From the NCBI GenBank assembly GCA_050257395.1, contig JBLMWU010000046.1, forward strand, positions 1 to 8,794: DNA of 8,794 bases, written 5' to 3'. The position numbers and the translations under genes are program-made. This document shows, piece after piece, positions 6,201 to 8,794 of the stretch (the first letter of the stretch is position 1; every line of letters begins with the position of its first letter). Under the pieces are notes generated by a model. That model was given only the letters and a program-made list of their open reading frames with translations. It had not been told where the DNA came from and did not search any database. The stretch comes from JAIRTY01 sp050257395. GTDB taxonomy: Bacteria > Actinomycetota > Actinomycetes > Streptosporangiales > Streptosporangiaceae.

Positions 6201-6218
6201 GCGGAGGCTTCCTGGCCG

Positions 6219-6240
6219 CCGCGCGGAGCATGGCGCGCGG
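6219..6240. terminator. GC-rich hairpin between convergent rtcA and CapA-family genes
   Basis: CCGCGCG and CGCGCGG pair exactly over seven bases around an eight-base loop, in the 52-base gap between the two stop codons. There is no T-tract on either side, so it would be a non-canonical bidirectional terminator of the kind often seen in GC-rich actinobacteria. Confidence 0.4.
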
Positions 6241-6252
6241 GAACGATGGCTG

Positions 6253-7371
6253 CTATGCCGTGGCGGCGCGCAGGAGGAGAGTGCCGTCTGGCTGCTGTTC
6301 GACCTGTGATCCGAATCCGCGGCTGATCCGGCTGAGCGTCGCGGCCAGCCACCTGCTGTCGGCTGAGCTGGCGTGCAGCAGCCGCATTTTCCGTGCCCGC
6401 ATGGGCACCATCCGCAGCGCCTGCAGGGTGCCGGTGGCCGGGGTCAAGGACGCGAAGTACAGCAGGCGCAGTTCGTCCCGGAACTCCTCATATCCGCTGA
6501 TGCCCTCGTAGTCGTCGATGCAGTCGCCGCAGCCGTAGAGGATGAGCCTGCCCCGGTAGACCTCGGCCGGGCGGGGGTGATGGGAGGAATGGCCGTGGAT
6601 GAGGCTGATGCCGCCGTCGATCAGCCGGTGCGCGAACCGGACATGGTCCGCAGGCACGTCGTATCCCCAGTTGCCTCCCCAGTGGATGGACACGGCGACC
6701 AGGTCACCGTCCTGCCGGGCGGCCTCGGCCCGGGCGATGAGAGCATCGGCGCTGGCGGCGGACAGGCTGGGCAGGAAGCTCAACCCGGACCGTGCGGTGG
6801 CCGCGGCCCAGCCCGGCGGGATACCGCTGTCGGCGGTCCCGCATGAGAAGACAAGGACACGCCCGCCACCCGGCAGCTGGACTGCCGCGGGCTGCCAGGC
6901 CGCGGCGGCATCCCGCCCGGCTCCGGCAGCGGCCAGCCCGGCACGAGCGAGGGCCGCGAGGGTCTCCGCAAGACCTGCCCGGCCGAAGTCCAGGACATGA
7001 TTGTTCGCCAGCGCGCACACGTCCGGCCGGGCGACGGCCACGCAGGGCAGATTCCGCGGGCTCATCCGGTAGTGCACCGCCTTGCCGGGCGCGAAATCAG
7101 CCTGACCGGTGACGGCCGTCTCCATGTTGATGAGCCGCACGTCCGGTGCCATCGCGTCCAGGACCTGCAGGGCATCGCCCCACGGCCAGCCGAAGCTCAC
7201 CGGCCGCGGGATCGGCCCGTTAGCCCGCTCGGCCAGCCGCACGTAGGCCCGCGCGTCGGCGGTATAAGCCTCCCTCAGTTGCGGGTCGCCGGGGTATGGC
7301 AGTACCTGGTCCACGCCGCGGCCCGTCATCACGTCGCCGCAGGCGAACACCAGCACTGGCGCACCGGCCAT
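6253..7371 (-). CDS. CapA family (PGA_cap metallophosphatase-like) protein
   Basis: This 372-residue protein fits the CapA/PgsA-type domain (PF09587), a calcineurin-like metallophosphoesterase fold named after poly-gamma-glutamate capsule synthesis. Metal-site motifs occur in order: CGDVMTGRG (11-19), INMETAVT (81-88), LANNHVLDFG (121-130), VSIHWGGNWG (227-236), IHGHSSHHPRP (258-268) and LILYGCGD (276-283). There is no signal peptide or membrane segment, so it is probably cytosolic, unlike the capsule-associated CapA. The ATG at 7371 lacks a good ribosome-binding site and lies 33 bases after the stop of the upstream coiled-coil gene, which suggests coupled translation in a two-gene operon. 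In M. tuberculosis the CapA-family Rv0574c belongs to the DosR regulon. The substrate of the cytosolic forms is not known to me. Confidence 0.85.
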   Translation of the reverse strand: MAGAPVLVFACGDVMTGRGVDQVLPYPGDPQLREAYTADARAYVRLAERANGPIPRPVSFGWPWGDALQVLDAMAPDVRLINMETAVTGQADFAPGKAVHYRMSPRNLPCVAVARPDVCALANNHVLDFGRAGLAETLAALARAGLAAAGAGRDAAAAWQPAAVQLPGGGRVLVFSCGTADSGIPPGWAAATARSGLSFLPSLSAASADALIARAEAARQDGDLVAVSIHWGGNWGYDVPADHVRFAHRLIDGGISLIHGHSSHHPRPAEVYRGRLILYGCGDCIDDYEGISGYEEFRDELRLLYFASLTPATGTLQALRMVPMRARKMRLLHASSADSRWLAATLSRISRGFGSQVEQQPDGTLLLRAATA

Positions 7372-7404
7372 CGCGGCTCAGGGGCGTAACGCCCGCACGG
7401 CCCG

Positions 7405-7650
7405 TCAGGCGCCGGGGCGCCTGTCCGGCCCGCTGGCCCGCTGCCCGGCCACCAGCAGCAGGTCATAGGCTTGCCGGGCAGCCTCGGCCGCCTGGCGTCC
7501 CCCCGGCTCAGCCGCTGGGAGATCCTCGAGGCCGTGCGCCAGGACGCGCAGCGCCTCAGCGAGCGCCGTGACACGATCCTCGAGAACGAGCACGCGCTGG
7601 TCCAAGGCCGCCAGTGATTCCCGGTGCCGACGGCTGGGATGCATGTTCAT
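7405..7650 (-). CDS. Small coiled-coil protein of unknown function
   Basis: This 81-residue protein is first in an operon with the CapA-family gene. Residues about 12-42 show regular Leu/Val spacing (AALDQRVLVLEDRVTALAEA and then LRVLAHGLEDL), a good coiled-coil heptad pattern. A Gly/Pro break follows near 50 and a second helix at 53-68 (AAEAARQAYDLLLVAG). The last ten residues are Arg/Pro-rich. The ATG at 7650 is preceded by GGAAGGGGG with a six-base spacer, a strong site that supports a real gene; an in-frame ATG lies two codons later. I do not recognise a named family. It may form dimers or act as a partner of the CapA-family protein. Upstream lies the triple box array at 7748-7827. Confidence 0.6.
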   Translation of the reverse strand: MNMHPSRRHRESLAALDQRVLVLEDRVTALAEALRVLAHGLEDLPAAEPGGRQAAEAARQAYDLLLVAGQRASGPDRRPGA

Positions 7651-7747
7651 GATGGGCCCCCTTCCCGCGGATCACGCGACCGCCAGCTGCCAAGCGGCTG
7701 CCTGCCCCGTTTCTTCCAGGACACCACAACGGGAGCTGGCCCGGGCG

Positions 7748-7761
7748 GGGCCGAACGGCCC
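7748..7761. promoter_or_regulatory. DosR/DevR-like box 1 of a phased triplet
   Basis: GGGCCGAACGGCCC fits GGGMC-N4-GKCCC exactly and, including the G at 7747, reads GGGGCC-GAAC-GGCCC. It is the copy nearest the minus-strand coiled-coil/CapA operon, 97 bp upstream of its ATG at 7650. Its centre is 33 bp from that of the next element. Confidence 0.5.
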
Positions 7762-7780
7762 TTACCGGGGCCGCGGCCCG

Positions 7781-7794
7781 AGGACGGCAGTCCC
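7781..7794. promoter_or_regulatory. DosR/DevR-like box 2 of a phased triplet
   Basis: AGGACGGCAGTCCC has one mismatch to GGGMC-N4-GKCCC (first base). It sits midway, with its centre exactly 33 bp from the centres of the boxes on either side. Confidence 0.4.
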
Positions 7795-7813
7795 GCCGGA
7801 GGAGACGAAGGAA

Positions 7814-7827
7814 GGGACTTCCGGCCC
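7814..7827. promoter_or_regulatory. DosR/DevR-like box 3 of a phased triplet
   Basis: GGGACTTCCGGCCC fits GGGMC-N4-GKCCC exactly and differs by one base from the element at 423-436. It is nearest the plus-strand CBS-remnant/dnaJ operon, ending 90 bp before the ATG at 7918. That is almost the same distance as box 1 has to its gene on the other side. Confidence 0.5.
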
Positions 7828-7917
7828 GTTTCAGGTCTGCGGGGCAGCGGTACGGCCTGCTGACGTAGCGGGGGAGCGACAGTACCGACGCGGAACGGCA
7901 CTGGTGAGGAGGCCCTG

Positions 7918-8043
7918 ATGACTAGCCTGCCGGTGATCGACAACCACCGGCTGGTCGGCATGATCAGCGAAGCGGACCTGGCACGGCACCTGCCCGGGCA
8001 AGCCATCGCCGAGTTCGTCGAGGCGATCTGCGCGAGCAGCTAA
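7918..8043 (+). pseudogene. C-terminal half-CBS-domain remnant with intact start signals (41 codons)
   Basis: The 41-residue frame reads MTS and then LPVIDNHRLVGMISEADLAR, followed by HLPGQAIAEFVEAICASS. This is the last beta-beta-alpha unit and C-terminal tail of the two-CBS-domain proteins found in actinobacterial stress clusters (for example hypoxic response protein 1, Rv2626c, in M. tuberculosis), which are about 140 residues long. The first CBS domain and most of the second are missing, and I see no trace of them upstream in any plus frame. Yet GGAGG at 7908-7912 sits five bases from the ATG. The likely origin is a deletion that fused the original start to the C-terminus. A functional microprotein cannot be excluded. 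It precedes dnaJ by 31 bases, probably in one transcript. Confidence 0.65.
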
Positions 8044-8074
8044 CGGCCGGCCTGCCACGGGCTGGAGGTGAACC

Positions 8075-8794
8075 GTGGCTGCGCGGCGTGATTACTATCA
8101 GGTGCTCGGCGTGCCGCGCGACGCGGACGCCAGGGCCATCAAAGACGCCTTCCGGCGGCTGGCCCGCCGCTATCACCCCGACACCAGCACCGAGCCGGAT
8201 GCCGAGGACCGGTTCAAGGAGATCGCCGAAGCGTACGGCGTGCTGTCCGACCCGGCCAGACGGCGCGACTACGACGCCACGGGGTTCGCCGGGCTGGCCG
8301 GCGCCAGCCCGGAGGACCTGTGGGGCGGCATCGACTTCGCCGACGTCTTCGGCGCCGCCGAAGGGTTCGGGGACCTGTTCGGCCGCCTGTTCGGGCACGC
8401 TGCCGCCGGCCCGCCGCGCGGCGGCGACATCCAGGTCGAGGTGACGGTGCCGTTGCGCCAGGTGCTCAAGGGCGGCAAGCGGACGGTTACGATCCCGCGG
8501 GCCCGGCCTTGCCGGCGATGCTCGGGCAGCGGGGCGCGTCCCGGGACCACTGCCCGCCCGTGCCCGGCCTGTGCCGGGACCGGCCAGCGGGCCAGCCAGA
8601 CCAGCCGCGGCGGCGTGACGATCCGCCAGGTGGCCACCTGCCCTGACTGTCAGGGGCGGGGAAGCGTTATCGACGACCCGTGCCCGGACTGCCGGGGCAC
8701 CGGTCAGGCGGTGGAGCATGACAAGGTCACCATCCGCATCCCGCCAGGCACCCCCGAAGAAGCGATGCTACGGCTACCCGGCAGGGGTAACCCG
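8075..8794 (+). CDS. dnaJ: DnaJ (Hsp40) co-chaperone, 3' partial
   Basis: The first 240 residues of a type I DnaJ, which delivers unfolded clients to DnaK and stimulates its ATPase. The J domain spans about 5-68, with YHPD and the catalytic HPD at 34-36. A short G/F-like linker follows (70-112: IDFADVF, FGDLFGRLFG), poorer in glycine than in housekeeping DnaJ. The C-terminal domain I begins near 117. All four zinc-finger repeats are intact: CRRCSGSG (146-153), CPACAGTG (163-170), CPDCQGRG (189-196) and CPDCRGTG (203-210). The frame is open at the window edge, before the second beta domain and dimerisation tail. The start is GTG at 8075, with GGAGG six bases upstream and the expected RRDYYQVLGV beginning. 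No dnaK or grpE is visible; the gene probably shares a transcript with the CBS remnant and the 7814 box. Confidence 0.92.
   Translation, partial: MAARRDYYQVLGVPRDADARAIKDAFRRLARRYHPDTSTEPDAEDRFKEIAEAYGVLSDPARRRDYDATGFAGLAGASPEDLWGGIDFADVFGAAEGFGDLFGRLFGHAAAGPPRGGDIQVEVTVPLRQVLKGGKRTVTIPRARPCRRCSGSGARPGTTARPCPACAGTGQRASQTSRGGVTIRQVATCPDCQGRGSVIDDPCPDCRGTGQAVEHDKVTIRIPPGTPEEAMLRLPGRGNP

Overview
The window is high-GC DNA with actinobacterial codon bias, strong GGAGG-type ribosome-binding sites and mixed gene orientations. The gene families point to an actinomycete: a DUF7455-like zinc-ribbon protein, a DUF2267 protein, a CBS-domain tail and an S1C-protease PDZ tail. I cannot place the genus from the sequence alone.

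Layout. Positions 22-120 (-) hold the decayed C-terminal tail of a PDZ/trypsin-like protease, followed by about 370 bases without a gene. 493-828 (+) is a small Cys/His protein resembling DUF7455. 895-2208 (-) is a multi-pass acyltransferase-3 protein, divergent from a DUF2267 protein at 2396-2881 (+). 2959-3609 (-) is a protein-L-isoaspartate O-methyltransferase. A gene-free interval of about 500 bases follows, containing a near-perfect 28-bp palindrome. 4106-4933 (+) is an HhH-GPD (endonuclease III/AlkA-like) protein and 5100-6200 (+) an RNA 3'-terminal phosphate cyclase. Converging on it are a CapA-family protein (6253-7371, -) and, upstream of that, a small coiled-coil protein (7405-7650, -). 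After a 267-bp divergent promoter region come a 41-codon CBS-domain remnant with an excellent ribosome-binding site (7918-8043, +) and a DnaJ (8075 to the window end, +, 3' partial).

Unifying theme. Intergenic regions repeatedly carry an imperfect palindrome of the form GGGMC-N4-GKCCC. It matches the core of the DosR/DevR hypoxia-dormancy box known from Mycobacterium (GGGACTWWAGTCCC). Clear copies lie at 423, 2263, 3824, 7748 and 7814; weaker copies lie at 2333, 5022 and 7781. Three of them (7748, 7781, 7814) are spaced exactly 33 bp apart between the two divergent operons. CapA-family (Rv0574c), CBS (Rv2626c) and RNA-end-processing (RtcB-like Rv2631) proteins are also DosR-regulon members in M. 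tuberculosis. My inference is that this is part of a DosR-type dormancy island enriched in maintenance functions: protein repair (Pcm), refolding (DnaJ), RNA-end repair (RtcA-like) and DNA base-excision repair (HhH-GPD). No DosR/DosS gene lies within the window.
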